Shown here: piece by piece, positions 47,584 to 59,484 of the stretch
Numbering within the stretch: the first letter of the stretch is position 1
Layout of the letters: each line of letters begins with the position of its first letter
From: Ophiura sarsii
Lineage: Eukaryota > Echinodermata > Ophiuroidea > Amphilepidida > Ophiuridae
Reading direction: 5' to 3'
Length of the DNA stretch: 64,000 bases
NCBI GenBank assembly: GCA_035610835.1
Contig: CM069447.1
Coordinates: 45,171,893 to 45,235,892 of the forward strand
The notes under the pieces: model-generated
The model's database searches: none
What the model saw: the letters and a program-made list of their open reading frames with translations, nothing else
What the model was told of the DNA's origin: nothing
Translations under genes and position numbers: made by a program

Positions 47584-47659
47584 TTACATTTTGTACTTTT
47601 GACTCCATAGTATTGATGTTATAACATCAATACTATGGAGTCAAAAGTACAAAATGTAA
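47584..47659. repeat. perfect 76-bp palindrome
   Basis: Bases 47584-47621 are the exact inverse complement of 47622-47659, with no spacer (centre GATGTTA|TAACATC). Every base pairs. It would form a 38-bp hairpin if transcribed. Confidence 0.97.
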
Positions 47660-49160
47660 TGTATATCTACACGCCGTAGCCTATGTTGATTATCTCTAAA
47701 CCGCGGGTAGATGGACCCTTATTTAGCAGTTTTGTCAAGTAATATCAATTTGGTTAAATTTCTGGCATGATAAAATAAACAATACAAAATTAAACAATTT
47801 TGTTCACATTTATGCATAACTTATGCAAATGAGGTATCCAATATGGCCGCCGTCATCCGCCATTTTGGATTTTCTTTGATTCGCTCATAAAACTATACAA
47901 CCTATATGCAACAGATTTGGCACGTATGCTCTTTGTATCATTCTACTTGTCCTGACACTCTTTAAATATTTATTTTGAGCTCAGCATTTTAATTATAATT
48001 ACTATTTCAAAAATATGCAAATGTTGCAGCTAATTAGTATGCATAAGACGTGTTAAACTAAAACTAAATCCGAAAGGTGTATTGAAATGCAATGCAATAT
48101 GTTATTTCTTAAACATTTTGAAGTGTTAAGTTGCATCGAATGAAGACGGACCAAAAGGTGCATGTGTCAAGTAGGGCAATGCTGGAATACAATCAAACAC
48201 TTTTTTTGATATGAAAAATCAAAAAGTGTCAGGACAAACATCACGGTATGTAGAACACATGTGCCAAATGTCATAATAATCACATGAAGTTATTTTGAGA
48301 TAGCTTGCATCAAAGTTTCTTATTCTTTCTCAAAGCTTATTTGATATCAGAAATGATGCAACTTATTTTAGAGGAAAACCAACTTTTACACCGCATATAT
48401 TAATCCTATTTACACATTCTGGAGACCATAGAATCTCTTCTCTACGCTTACAGGGTGTTCCAAAAAACCTGTGCACGTGTTTACCAAACTTATTGACCAT
48501 GAAGTTTTATCATTTGGTGTAACATTTGTTTACATAATTTGAATGATTAAGGTAACCATTTAATTGTTTTATATGTTCATAAAAGGTATTGTTTTCTTTC
48601 AATTTTCAATAAGCATTGATTTGTGAAATATAAATAAAACTTAAATGCTTACATATCATTACTCAAGATACAAACAGGTAGGACAAGAATAATACGCGTA
48701 TGTACGTGGTGCATGCGATATTGGGATGTGAGGTAGCGTAGCAAGGCTAAACTTCAGCCGGGTTGGTTGAACTGGAGTGTTAACACATCACAAGTATTAT
48801 AAACCATCTTAACAAGTGTGATTACTTATTTCATAAATACATTTGGAAGATTTCAAGGCTTCCAGAATATATGAAGAGGTATTTTGCAAAAGGGCCTACA
48901 TCCACTTTGGCTCTTATTGAGAAAAAGTCAAAAAACTGTTTCTAAATATTCAAGTTGAGCAATTGAAAAACTGAATGGATTATGAAAGAGGTACACTACA
49001 TACTAATTGAAATTGAAATAAATTTTAAATGTGCTAGTTTTAAATTTTTTTTAAATCATGTTTAAATTTTTTGAAAATTTGGATGTAGGCCCTTTTGCAA
49101 CAAAACTCCATCTGTTTGTACATTAGGAAAAATACCACACACAAAAAATCATTTATTTTA
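47660..49160. other. non-coding; CAAAAGGGCCTACAT and CTGACAC repeats
   Basis: GTCCTGACACTCTTT near 47949 and AAAAGTGTCAGGAC near 48221 are inverted and may bound a decayed element. CAGGGTGTTCCAAAAAAC at about 48452 resembles a TIR without a partner. No gene. Confidence 0.4.
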
Positions 49161-49164
49161 ATCA

Positions 49165-49457
49165 TTTCAAATAAATAAGTTTGATATTGAAATGTATAGG
49201 TCACAATCATATGTTTCAAGGAAATAAAGTCATTTTTTTTCAAAAATACCTACATCTCATTGTAAACAGCCATTGAAGTTGTTGTTTTGTTGCAAAAGGG
49301 CCTGTATCCCGATTTAATTCTGGATACAGGCCCTTTTGCAACAAAACCAACAATTTCAATGGCTGTTTACAATGAGATGTAGGCCTTTTTGAAAAAAATG
49401 ACTTTGTTTCCTTGAAACATATGATTTTTCCCTATACATTTCTATATCAAACTCATT
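49165..49457. mobile_element. ~290-bp palindrome with TTGCAAAAGGGCC motif
   Basis: Arms centred near 49316 pair over about 130 bp on each side, including GTTGCAAAAGGGCCTGTATCC, CAGCCATTGAA and CATATGTTTCAAGGAAA. The motif GCAAAAGGGCC also recurs outside, near 48888, 49090 and 49480 (both strands), suggesting a larger or repeated fold-back element. Confidence 0.7.
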
Positions 49458-49904
49458 TTTTGAAAAAATGCACCATAGCCCTTTTGCAAAATACCTCTTC
49501 ATATATAAATATGGTAGCAATACATGGTGTGAAAGTGCAAAGCAGTAATTTTCCTTCAAATCGGTTGAAGTGGTTTTCGACCTATTTCCCTTCACTCACT
49601 CTGAATCAAAATGTGGTTATTCGAAAGTTTCCATGATCATATTCCACGGTATATTCTACATTGTATTGAGACATGAATGCCGTCAAAATAAGTTGCAGAT
49701 TTTCTATGATACGCTGCATACACTTCTAAATTCTTTTTACATTTGTACATATGCAAATTATATAGTAGATACCGTTAATAATTGTTTGTAATGTATAAAG
49801 AATGTTTACTATTAAAACATGTATCAGTGTAACTTCAATATTGATGATGAGCTATTTGGAAATAATGAAAGTGGATTAAACTAAATGGAGCAGAACTGAA
49901 GTGA

Positions 49905-51776
49905 ATAGGGGAGGATGGGGCAACTGGACCGGTTAAGCATATTTCATGATATAAAAGCTTAAAGCTCGTGTAAATATATATGGAATTGCTATGAAAATAT
50001 CACCCATGTAACTGTTTACATATAACATATAATCAATGTTAAAAAATATCCAAACAAAAGGCCAATTACCACTAACTAAAAACTTTACTTGGCACGGTCC
50101 AGTTACCCCATCGTTGGGGCAACTGGTCCTATATGTTCCAACGGTTAGAATACACAGAAATCATTGATTGACAACACGGTAGGTAACTAAGCAGTATTTT
50201 CTTTACAAACTCATTTCCATATTATTTAACGTGTAAAAATGATACAGATCTCATAAAACCCATGTTTTATACAGTTTTCGTGGTTAACGTGTAAAAAGCA
50301 GTAATACTAATGGTGTACAAAGCAAGCGCAATTTTCGACTGCACGTTTATTATAGATAAAACGGTATGAACCTAGTTAAATGGTTACATGGTTGTGATAT
50401 TCAGACGCCCCATACATTTGTCTATATATACCCCTTTGTTAATGATTTTATTTACTTCATATAATCATCATTTAGTACTTATAATAAACCATCATGATAT
50501 TTAGCCAGCTTTTCATGTTACAGGGGAAGTTAGTCAATATGACAATGATGACCCAACGGTTGATATACTCAAAAAGCAGTGGATAAAATATATAAATCAT
50601 GATATTTCGTCATAGCAAATACCTTTAGAGACACCATTCAAAATATAATAAAGATGTAATTCATAATACCGAGGTTTTAAACCATTCTAAAGCAATTTCA
50701 TGTCATATTGTAATCCTTCAATATCAGAAATAGTGGTATTTAGACCCGAAATGCCCCAAAATGTCTAAGAACTTGAAAGAATGTGAATTATTTCATATTC
50801 TATTCACATTTCAATACCGAGTCATGTTTTATTGACACTAACAACTCATTTTCAAAATGAATTTTACAATTTTGATTAAGTTTTTGCAGGCGGTCCAGTT
50901 GCCCCACACCCCTTCGGACCACTTACCCCAACAAATGACGTAGCACTTTGTCGAGATGAAACGTTATTAAAACACGCCTGTGACGTAATACATTTTACGC
51001 CAAAATGTTTTAAAACATACCACCATTTGTCATAATAATCAATAACTCCAATACATTTCAGAAAATAGGCAAAACTGCATTTTTGTTTTTAGCCATTACA
51101 CAGATTTCTGTAGCCAGTGAGTATCTTTGAATTCGCAAATATTACGGCGTTCGGGTCCTACAAGTAGACGAGTGTCTTTAGATAAGTAAGAAATGGTGTA
51201 CTTTGTTATTTGCAAATTCATGAACTAATAACTCTACCAAATGAATACCCGTGATAATGATTTAAGTTGAAGCATTCTTTAAATGATAATATTGATCGGA
51301 AATCCAAACCACCAATGTCCCAAATTAGCAATATGCGCCATTTTACGGTCATTTCAACCACAACCTATGGTTTTAATCATATTTCGGAAAGTCCCTAAGC
51401 ACACTACAATATAGCACCCATCAAATGCAATATGCACCTAGTATCTTAAGACGACTTTACTGCATGTATATATTTACTGTTACATATCTGTCAATCATAT
51501 AAAGTACATTAAACATGATCTAAACCCATCTTCATATATCGCCCATACTATCTGTGAATTTTCAATCAGTCAAAGAGTTAGCTTCAAAGATATGGAGAAA
51601 AATCACATGTGTAAATACCCTAAAGTTCCAAATGTTTTGGATTGTAGAAGGTAAAGATATATGTCAAGTATCAACAAAAGTCGCATTGTTCAAAAGAAAG
51701 CAGTATGCCAATACAATTACAAAATCCTTCATTTCGGACCACTTGCCCCACGGTCCAGTTGCCCCATATTCCCCTA
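49905..51776. mobile_element. 1.87-kb TIR element, 6-bp duplication
   Basis: The left end ATAGGGGAGGATGGGGCAAC and the right end (inverse ATAGGGGAATATGGGGCAAC) both continue with TGGACCG. They are flanked by AAGTGA on both sides. An inner palindrome, CCAGTTACCCCA..TGGGGCAACTGG, lies at about 50098-50132. ORFs inside are under 100 codons and show no transposase motif. A truncated inverse copy is at about 58260-58870. Confidence 0.78.
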
Positions 51777-51779
51777 TAA

Positions 51780-52930
51780 GTGAAAGTCATTTGGCTTCCC
51801 TGTTACTTATGCTGGTTCCCTGCACCATGTGATCCCCGGGCCAACTTATCCATAGGTGCAGGTACAGGGTTCGCATTTGCCGGCTGTAACAGTGAGTTCA
51901 ACACATTACATTGTCGCTCTGTTATGGCATAAACCATTTCAAACTGAGATCGGAAATCTTCGGAAAAACAGGTCACGTTGAGTAGGGTGCGTTGCGCGTT
52001 CTTCGCAACAGTTGATCGCATTCACAGCATTGTCCTAGATGGTTGCCCGCTTAGTGATTTACTATGTTTACATACACGCGTGCACACATGAGAAGTAAAA
52101 CGTGGAACGAGACTATTTTGTGTTTTTATCAACAAAGGCGTTGACCGGCAAATTCCAAATGTATCGAGCAGACGGTAAAAAGTGAAAATATTACCCCAAA
52201 TCTCTTTCATCTCACCGTTTTTGTTACTGAAATGCCGCAACATCAACTTTGTGAGGGATACAATCTATCACCAACATCAGCGCAATCTACCACACGGGCA
52301 GTCGGGTGACAAACACATTTGTTTTTCTCCGGCACATGGACATGACCTGTGCGCTGACAGGTCATGTAACCGAGCGTCAAATCAATCGGAAGCATTCGGA
52401 ACCGATCGTATGTTTTCGGATTTGAAATGGTCTATAAGGTAAATAACGATCAACACACTGCAGCTGAGATACCGCATCGAACGATGAATGCATTGTCGCT
52501 AAGCCATAGCTACGGCGCGATGGGGAACGCGCTATGACCATGATGACATGCGTATGAAGTCCGGTGCTGTGGTGAGCACAGATACACGTGTAGTTTGTGC
52601 CAATCAGCAAATTTGTTATCATTCTAAGCGTGAAGCGCTGGCTTGATTGAATTTATGTGTGGATCTTTTTTCGTCAATCAAGAATATGCATGACTTTCAT
52701 GCCAGCAAATCAGCTTTGAGTGGCAATCGGCGCATACCTGCATCTATGGATAAGTTGTGTGGAGCCCATTGATGCAGGGAACCAGCATACCCTGTTACTC
52801 AGCAGCACTAACCGTATTTATTCCCAACAGTTGATTTGCCCAACAAGTGGTGAAAAGAAATATAACGTACCTATTTCCGAAATAACTAAATTCGAAAATT
52901 ACAGGAATACAAATGTTTAATTAAAAGTAA
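51780..52930. other. unassigned; inverted segment pair
   Basis: CTATGGATAAGTT...TGCAGGGAACCAGCATA occurs on the minus strand at about 51805-51862 and on the plus strand at about 52740-52790. A 72-codon minus-strand ORF (52021-51803) runs through the first copy; it has no recognisable domain. It may be an element of about 1 kb with inverted ends or a remnant exon. Confidence 0.35.
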
Positions 52931-53167
52931 GTTAATATGTTACCCCAAAAAATACCAAATTTAAAAGTCTCCTCTTTAATTTGAGATATTGGCCGGGAAA
53001 AAAATGGTTGACTAATTTATCACGTTTGCACTTGGCTATTATAATACGAAGCATCAATGTAACCATATTATTGATTAGCTGGCAGTGACAACACATCGGC
53101 CGCAAATTTCCATTGATCAATACGGTCTGCATAATTATACAGTCAACAAAATAAGTAACTGTCCAGC

Positions 53168-53394
53168 AGTGGCGTAGCCAGGTTTTTCTCAGTGGGGGGG
53201 CAAAGGGGGGGCCGGGAGTTTTGGTGGGGGGGCAACAACCAAATTGAGGATTGAATTTCCTTGTGTTGTGAATAGGTTAGTCCCAAATTATTTCAACTGA
53301 CATTTCCCACAGGGGGGGCAACAGGGGGGGCAGAGAACCCCACAGGGGGGGCAGCTGCCCCCCCTTGCCCCCCCTTGGCTACGCCACTGCTGTC
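53168..53394. mobile_element. palindromic element with CAGTGGCGTAGCCAGG ends and G-runs
   Basis: CAGTGGCGTAGCCAGGTTTT at the left and TTGGCTACGCCACTG at the right are inverse ends. Between them lie repeated GGGGGGGCAA and CAGGGGGGGC units. It is related in its outer bases to the hAT-type MITEs at 25.5 kb. Confidence 0.75.
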
Positions 53395-53448
53395 CAGGTC
53401 AATGTGTTGTTAACTAGTATGACTCCTACATAGACATTGAATTTTAAA

Positions 53449-53650
53449 GTTGTTGACAACAATTGCTCTTCTTTAATTTGAGATATTGCACGCTAAGAAT
53501 GGTTAATTATTGAGGAAGTTAGAATCACAAATGTAATGTCAAGCACGATTTTCATTTTCACCTTACATTTGGGATTGTAACTTGCTCCATGATTAACCAT
53601 TCCTAGCGTGCAATATCTCAAACTAAAGAGGAGACATTTTTCAACAACTT
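53449..53650. repeat. ~200-bp fold-back repeat
   Basis: TTTAATTTGAGATATTGCACGCTAAGAATGGTTAA pairs with its inverse near 53600-53635; the centre is near 53545. A related single arm occurs near 52970-53000. It lies immediately upstream of the LINE ORF. Confidence 0.75.
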
Positions 53651-53687
53651 TTTAATTTAATATTTTTGTGTAAGAGTTATACTCACT

Positions 53688-55362
53688 GTGATGAACCATG
53701 TTCTCTCATGTGACCAAAGTAATATATTGTATGAACTCTCTGAGTTCTCATTGTTATGTGAGGATGATGTGTCTAAACTTATCAAGGGGTTTGCTGCAAA
53801 AAATTGCATGCTTGACTGTATTCCTACATGGTTTGTCAAAAGCAATCTTGCCACATTTGTACCAATTATAACAAAAATGGCTAACGTGTCTTTTTCAACA
53901 GGTGTTTTTCCTACTGCACTGAAACATGCCATCATCAGTCCAATAATCAAAAAAACCTCTCTTGATCCAAACAACCTTAAAAACTACCGTCCAGTGTCAA
54001 ACATTAAATTCTTATCCAAAGTCATTGAGAAGCATGCTGTTAACACCATCACCAGTCACATGCGTGAGTGTAATTTAGGGGAACCATTGCAATCTGCCTA
54101 CCGAGCTGTGCACAGTACCGAAACTGCACTTCTGAAGGTACAAAATGACATCATGACCTTAATTCATCAGCGAAAAGGCGTGTTCCTTGTGCTGCTAGAT
54201 CTAAGCGCAGCTTTCGATACTATTACGCATGATATCCTTTTTGACCGGATGGAAAAGGAAATTGGCTTAACAGGCAATGCTCTAAAGTGGCTGAAGTCAT
54301 ATTTGAGTGGACGCACTACCAGTGTATATATCAATGGCGCCCAATCTGCCAAATGCTCCTTAGACTATGGTTTGCCACAGGGCTCCATTGTAGGTCCTTT
54401 ATCATTCACAGCATATATCATCCCAATCGGCAGAATCATCAAAAAGCATGGCCTATCTTATCATCTCTATGCGGATGACATCCAACTCTACATCAGTTTT
54501 GATCCGTCCAGTTACTCGTCGATTGAATCAGCTCTCTCCACACTTTCAAAGTGCATCAGTGACATCGAAAGTTGGATGACTTGCAATTTCCTGAAGTTGA
54601 ACAATGACAAAACTGAGTTCTTTGTTGCTGTATCATCATACAACAAACGCCGCATGCCTGCTGTAAAACTTCTTGTTGGTAATACCTTGATTGAACCTAC
54701 TGACACTGTGCGCAACCTGGGTGTTGTTTTTGATACTCAAATGTCCATGTCCACCCAAGTCGCTTCTTTGTCACGCAGCATCACCTTTCATCTCCGCAAC
54801 ATCTCCCGTATACGCCGATATCTTGACTTTGACACTTGCAATAATGTTGTTCGCTCACTCATCCTGTCTCGCCTTGACTATGGTAACATCTTACTTATGG
54901 GTTCAAATGCCACTGATATCAATCGCCTTCAAAGACTACAGAACTGGGCAGCCAAGATCATTTTCTGTGCAGCTAAGCAAGATCATGCATCTCCATTGCT
55001 TCAACAACTACACTGGCTGCCTGTCAAGAAGAGAGTACACTACAAAGTGATGGTGTATGTTTACAAGTGTCTTGCTGCCGGTTTGGGTCCAGAATATCTC
55101 GCGTCCTGCCTCACATTATACATCCCAGGCAGGGAAGGTCTTAGATCTGCTATCGATGCCACACGCTTACAGGACTACGCTTACAAAAACTACAGGACCC
55201 AAACTACAGTATCGCTCTCTCAAGTCAGCTGCTGACAAGGCTTTCTCCTTTGTAGCCCCTAAGTTATGGAACAAACTTCCAACCTCTTTACGCACTTCCA
55301 TTTCCTTGCCAGTGTTCAAAAAAGGGCTGAAAACATATTTGTTTTCAAATATATAATGTGCT
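53688..55362 (+). pseudogene. non-LTR retrotransposon reverse transcriptase (CR1/L2-type), one frameshift
   Basis: A 515-codon ORF covers the RT domain: NYRPVSNIKFLSKVIEK, QSAYRAVHSTETALL, LVLLDLSAAFDTITH with the first catalytic Asp, GLPQGSIVGPLSF, and YADDIQLY with the catalytic Asp pair. The thumb and C-terminal part with LHWLPVKKRVHYK follow. Near 55165-55200 the frame shifts by one, and the C-terminus continues as AFSFVAPKLWNKLPTSLR and VFKKGLKTYLF to a stop near 55356. All catalytic residues seen are intact. The endonuclease domain expected upstream is absent, so the copy is 5'-truncated. Confidence 0.9.
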
Positions 55363-57253
55363 TGTGGTCATGTTTTTTATACTGGGTACCCCAAAAAGGT
55401 GGATCTGTTACATTTGCACTACATATTATTACTTTGCATGCATATATTTTGGCTATTCTTTATCACACATACTTAAATTTGGTCTTATTTTGATGAGAAA
55501 ATATTTGGCCTTTATTTTAAAAAGAAAAATATAAACTACCATGGTTCTGTTAATTACAATAGTTCGTTAAACCTAATTAGTCAGGGGTGGAGGAGTATGT
55601 GGAGGAGGAGTATGTGGAGGAGGAGGAGTGCATAGTTGAACAAGTATGGTGCAATATACATTGGGCAAACATAAAATGCACTGGTTTCACTCTTGGTACA
55701 ATTCTATATTGAAAACATAACATTATTGAAGTATATTTGAATTAAAAATATAATTAGTTAATTAAGGAATCATTAATTAGCATTAAATAAGAAGCTCAAA
55801 AAATGTTAAGAAACGTAAGTTGGTCGCAGTTTGCAAATGTATGCAAACATTTTCCTGCACCAAACTGTCCATTTTAAAAATATAGAAAGGTTGAGGTACC
55901 CTTTTGAATAAATAAATTTAACTATTTAATTAAGAATTAAAAGAAGATATGTAATTAACCTCATGTATTCTGTATTGTCTGGATGTTAATTAGCACATTT
56001 TGTTAAATGCGTTTAAGTGTGGCGTTATTACTTGTTTTTAACTGTGTTACCAAATAAGTAAAAAACTGCTGGTTTTCATCAAGCTTGTAAACTCAGGAGA
56101 ATTATTAAATTCTTAGGAATGCAACTGACCTGACCTAGTATAGGATGACCAGCATAAGCAGTTTGGCAATCAACATTGGATCACCCTATATGTTGAATAC
56201 AACTTAAAACGAAAACAATTATATTTCAAACTTAAATCAGACTCTTGAAATTTGAATACTGGGTTCAAACATTATGGAAACTAACCTAATTTGTTCATTT
56301 GAATGTGCTTTGCACATCATGAAGGTACAAGAAGAATGAACGCAATTAATTGTATGCCACTAAACATGTGCCATTGGGAAAATTTGAGTCACCCTGTAGT
56401 TAAAGGGCCCCTTTTTATTGAACATTATTTGAAACTCATACCACTTTAAGCATTTGCCACATCAAATTGGAATGTAAAATCATGTTTCAGATGCAAATAT
56501 AAATTCATTCAATTTAATGAGTTGTGGATAATCATGTATACCTATAAATTAATGTTTTAAACACCCTATATGTTAGAAAAGGGTGACTTTTAAAATCAAT
56601 CAATGTTCATGTACATGTAATTGATGCATTTTTATTTGAAATCTACTTGAATTTTGTTAAAATACTAGTCTTTGTATGTATGTAGTAATAGAAGCATTTT
56701 TCTGGAACTAAATAAACAAATTTGTAGACACCCTGTATGTAGAATTTCAGATTCGTAATGAAATTTAATTTGCATATGTCTGGATGGGTATTTTATTAAA
56801 CTACTTTAAATCTGTACTGAACTTTTCTCTCATCACTTCATATACATAGTGGAAGTAATTATTGTAACCCTTCTTTTTTAAGAAGATTTTGCTTGTTACA
56901 CCCTGTACAATTTCGGACCACCCTGTATAATCAACTTGATTGTATGCTATTTGCATCCGTTACAGTATATGCTTTCAGAATATGTATACTTTTACCAACT
57001 TTAAATGTAAAGTTTTTCAGATATAATGCATAAACTGAAAAAGGAACCTAATTTATGGGAAAAGGGACATGTAACACAAATTGTACCCAGTATAAAAAAC
57101 ATGACCCTGTATCATATTGCATTATCCTGCATACACCATCTTGTATCTATTTTTTTATTGTTGTATTTTTTCATGCATTGTTGTATTTAATGCGCTGTGA
57201 TCATTTGAAATGGCGCTATATAAAAGCCTATTGTATGTATTGTATGTATGTAT
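55363..57253 (+). mobile_element. LINE 3' region ending in (TGTAT)n, with recurring ACACCCTGTATGT
   Basis: The segment ends GGCGCTATATAAAAGCC and then TGTATTGTATGTATG (57231-57253), the typical 3' terminus of CR1/L2-type LINEs. It therefore probably belongs to the RT ORF upstream. The motif CACCCT(A/G)TATGT or close variants appears at about 56182, 56391, 56561, 56729, 56898, 56918 and 57103, several of them about 169 bp apart. A 1.9-kb 3' UTR is unusually long, so later insertions are possible. Confidence 0.55.
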
Positions 57254-57527
57254 AGTGGCTAAAGAGCGAGAATACTAGGGGATACCAGGGTGTACCCAGG
57301 ATGTGGAAGTAGGGTTCCTCGAAAATTGCCAATTTGATGACAAAAACACGGTAACTAAACTGCCCAAATTTGCTATTTTACACTCATTTTACTGCGCTTT
57401 CCTAATTTGACCAGTGTTAAATGTTGGTAATTTATTTTTATTTTTTTTCTTCTGAATTTGGGGCCCCAAAAATCCGGGGCCCTGCCTGGGCCCGGGCCCA
57501 TCTGGCCCAATGGAAAGTCCGTCCCTG
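57254..57527. mobile_element. hAT-like non-autonomous element, truncated copy
   Basis: It is homologous to the 3' part of 27642-28060: GGCTAAAGAGCGAGAA, GATGTGGAAGTAGGGTTCC, TTCCTAATTTGACCAGTGTTAA, and the end CATCTGGCCCAATGGAAAGTCCG. Its left end is lost at the LINE tail. Confidence 0.7.
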
Positions 57528-58259
57528 AAGTAAAAACAACAAGATATATAATGTTGTTGGGGGAAAAGCATCATGATTGGTAGTATACATTTGAGAAAGG
57601 TTCATTGTATCTATTCCAATTTCCATTTTCTGTGATTGTGGACGTTTTGGTCACCTTTGTTGCCTTCAACATGTTCAGCAACACATGATCGGTATATGGG
57701 GATTGGTTAACTACTGTTACCAACGCAAGCGGCTGGAGAGCAACAACTCTGGATGGGATTTTTTCACTTATTTTTGATGAGATCGGAGGTTGTATTAATA
57801 TTATATTGTCAGCATTAATTAGAGATAATATAGTCATTTTAATTGTGAATGCATGAGAGATATTGCTTTTTGGAAATAGGATTAGATATAATTAATCTTT
57901 CTCACTCAAATCGTGCGCTGTTTCATACTTCTTCCTTATGCCATTCCACATCATAAGGAAACCTGATTTGAAAAGACTGGTCAACATGTGATTACAAAAC
58001 GCGTGGCATTTCAGGCTTCACTTTAATTGCATCAAAGATTGATATATTCTAATTGCAATGTTATTTATAACACTAATTATCGGTCGCTGACATTTGGTAA
58101 CCTCGTATTAAACAATAGCGTTATTGTATCCGCAAAGGCGGGGATTCGGGCTATGTAGCGTGTACCTGACAGACGTTGTCTTGAGCATAACGCGCATGCT
58201 TTAATTTAAAAATAATAACACCGATAAAAACTAAATGTTATTTTATTTCTTTATACACC

Positions 58260-58870
58260 TTGTATTATTGCTATTTACTCGGTTAACCACGAAAATTGTG
58301 TAAAACATGGGTTTCATAAAAAATGTGTTGTTTTTACACGTTAAATAATATATTAATGTGTTTGTTAAGAAAAACTGCATAATTTCCGTGTTGTCATTTA
58401 CCGATTTCTGTGTTTTTTAACCGTTGGAACATATTGGACCAGTTTTCAGTTAAGTGGGTGGTAATTGATCTTTAGATATTTTTAACATTGATTATATGTT
58501 ATATGTTAACAGTAACATGAGTGATATTTTCATATCAACTAGCTATATATTTTAAATATAAACCGCGCTTTGATCTTTTATATAATAAATATGCTTAACA
58601 CTTTCAACGCGGCGGGCGTCTGCAGAAGACATTCCAAAATGTCACAAATTGTTTTAAAAATGTCAACATTATTTAATTTCTATACCATCACATGAGAAAT
58701 GCATTGAAATAAGTACAAACATGCCTGGTATTGGTTCAGTAATTTTTTGAGATAGACTATGAACTATGACAAATTGTGAAAGGTTTCTGAAAAATCTGTT
58801 TTGTGTAAGGTAACACTTATAGCCGCGTGGAAAGTGTTAACTGGACCAATTGCCCCATCCTCCTCTAAAC
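58260..58870 (-). mobile_element. truncated inverse copy of the 49905-51776 element
   Basis: Read on the minus strand it begins GAGGAGGATGGGGCAATTGG (58870 downward) and follows the 49905 copy through AACGGTTAAAA, CACGTTAAATAATAT and AAAACCATG-type sequence to about 58260. It is interrupted by a piggyBac-type MITE. Confidence 0.7.
58599..58836. mobile_element. piggyBac-type MITE, 238 bp, TTAA duplication
   Basis: The ends CACTTTCAACGCGGC and GCCGCGTGGAAAGTG lie between TTAA at 58595-58598 and 58837-58840. It is inserted in the element above. The paralogous element copy at about 49930 shows the uninterrupted site CCGGTTAAGC. Confidence 0.88.
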
Positions 58871-59484
58871 CTTTCAAAACATGAGCTATGTTTTAGGTAT
58901 TTAATTAAATGAGCGTTGCAAATCCCTACATTACATAAGTAGGTAATGATTTGTCCATATAGCGCTATAACGGTGATAATCAGCGTTGTATCTATTGGGC
59001 TTAGTATGAAATCTGATGATCATAAAATGCAACAAACTTCAATTTATTTAGTCAAAATAATCAATAGTGTGTTTATAGACGATGAGATTTCTAGGATAAT
59101 CACAGCGCAAATACTTTTGCACGGCAGTGTATAAGCCATGCCGCTAAGGGCGGTATATAGACATTTTGATACTCGGTGCTTTAAGTTCCTGTCGTTGATG
59201 GGGTAAACATCGGTATCGAGTCGAAGTCAAAGAATGTAATGTTTTTTTACACGGACAATCATCTCATCGCTTTCGTTGCGAGGTATCGTAATGTTTACCT
59301 TCTTTGCCTAGCGTTGCCTTCTTTTACTCGATACCGAAGTGCACCCTAAACATGCCAAACGGTAACAGGGAATTAATTAGTGCTACTTTCTACAAGACGA
59401 AAACAGCGCTGTGTTTTCAAAACATGAAACTAACGTAGGCTATCTGCTGTTCATATGACGAGAGGAACTTGATTCAATTTAAAG

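Noticed and set aside
51803..52021. 72-aa minus-strand ORF as a gene
   Set aside because: Part of it lies in an inverted repeat also found at 52.74-52.80 kb; no domain recognised.
57571..57837. 88-aa minus-strand ORF starting MTILSLINADNIILIQPP
   Set aside because: Open and ATG-initiated, but no domain, splice context or paralogue could be recognised; left unannotated.
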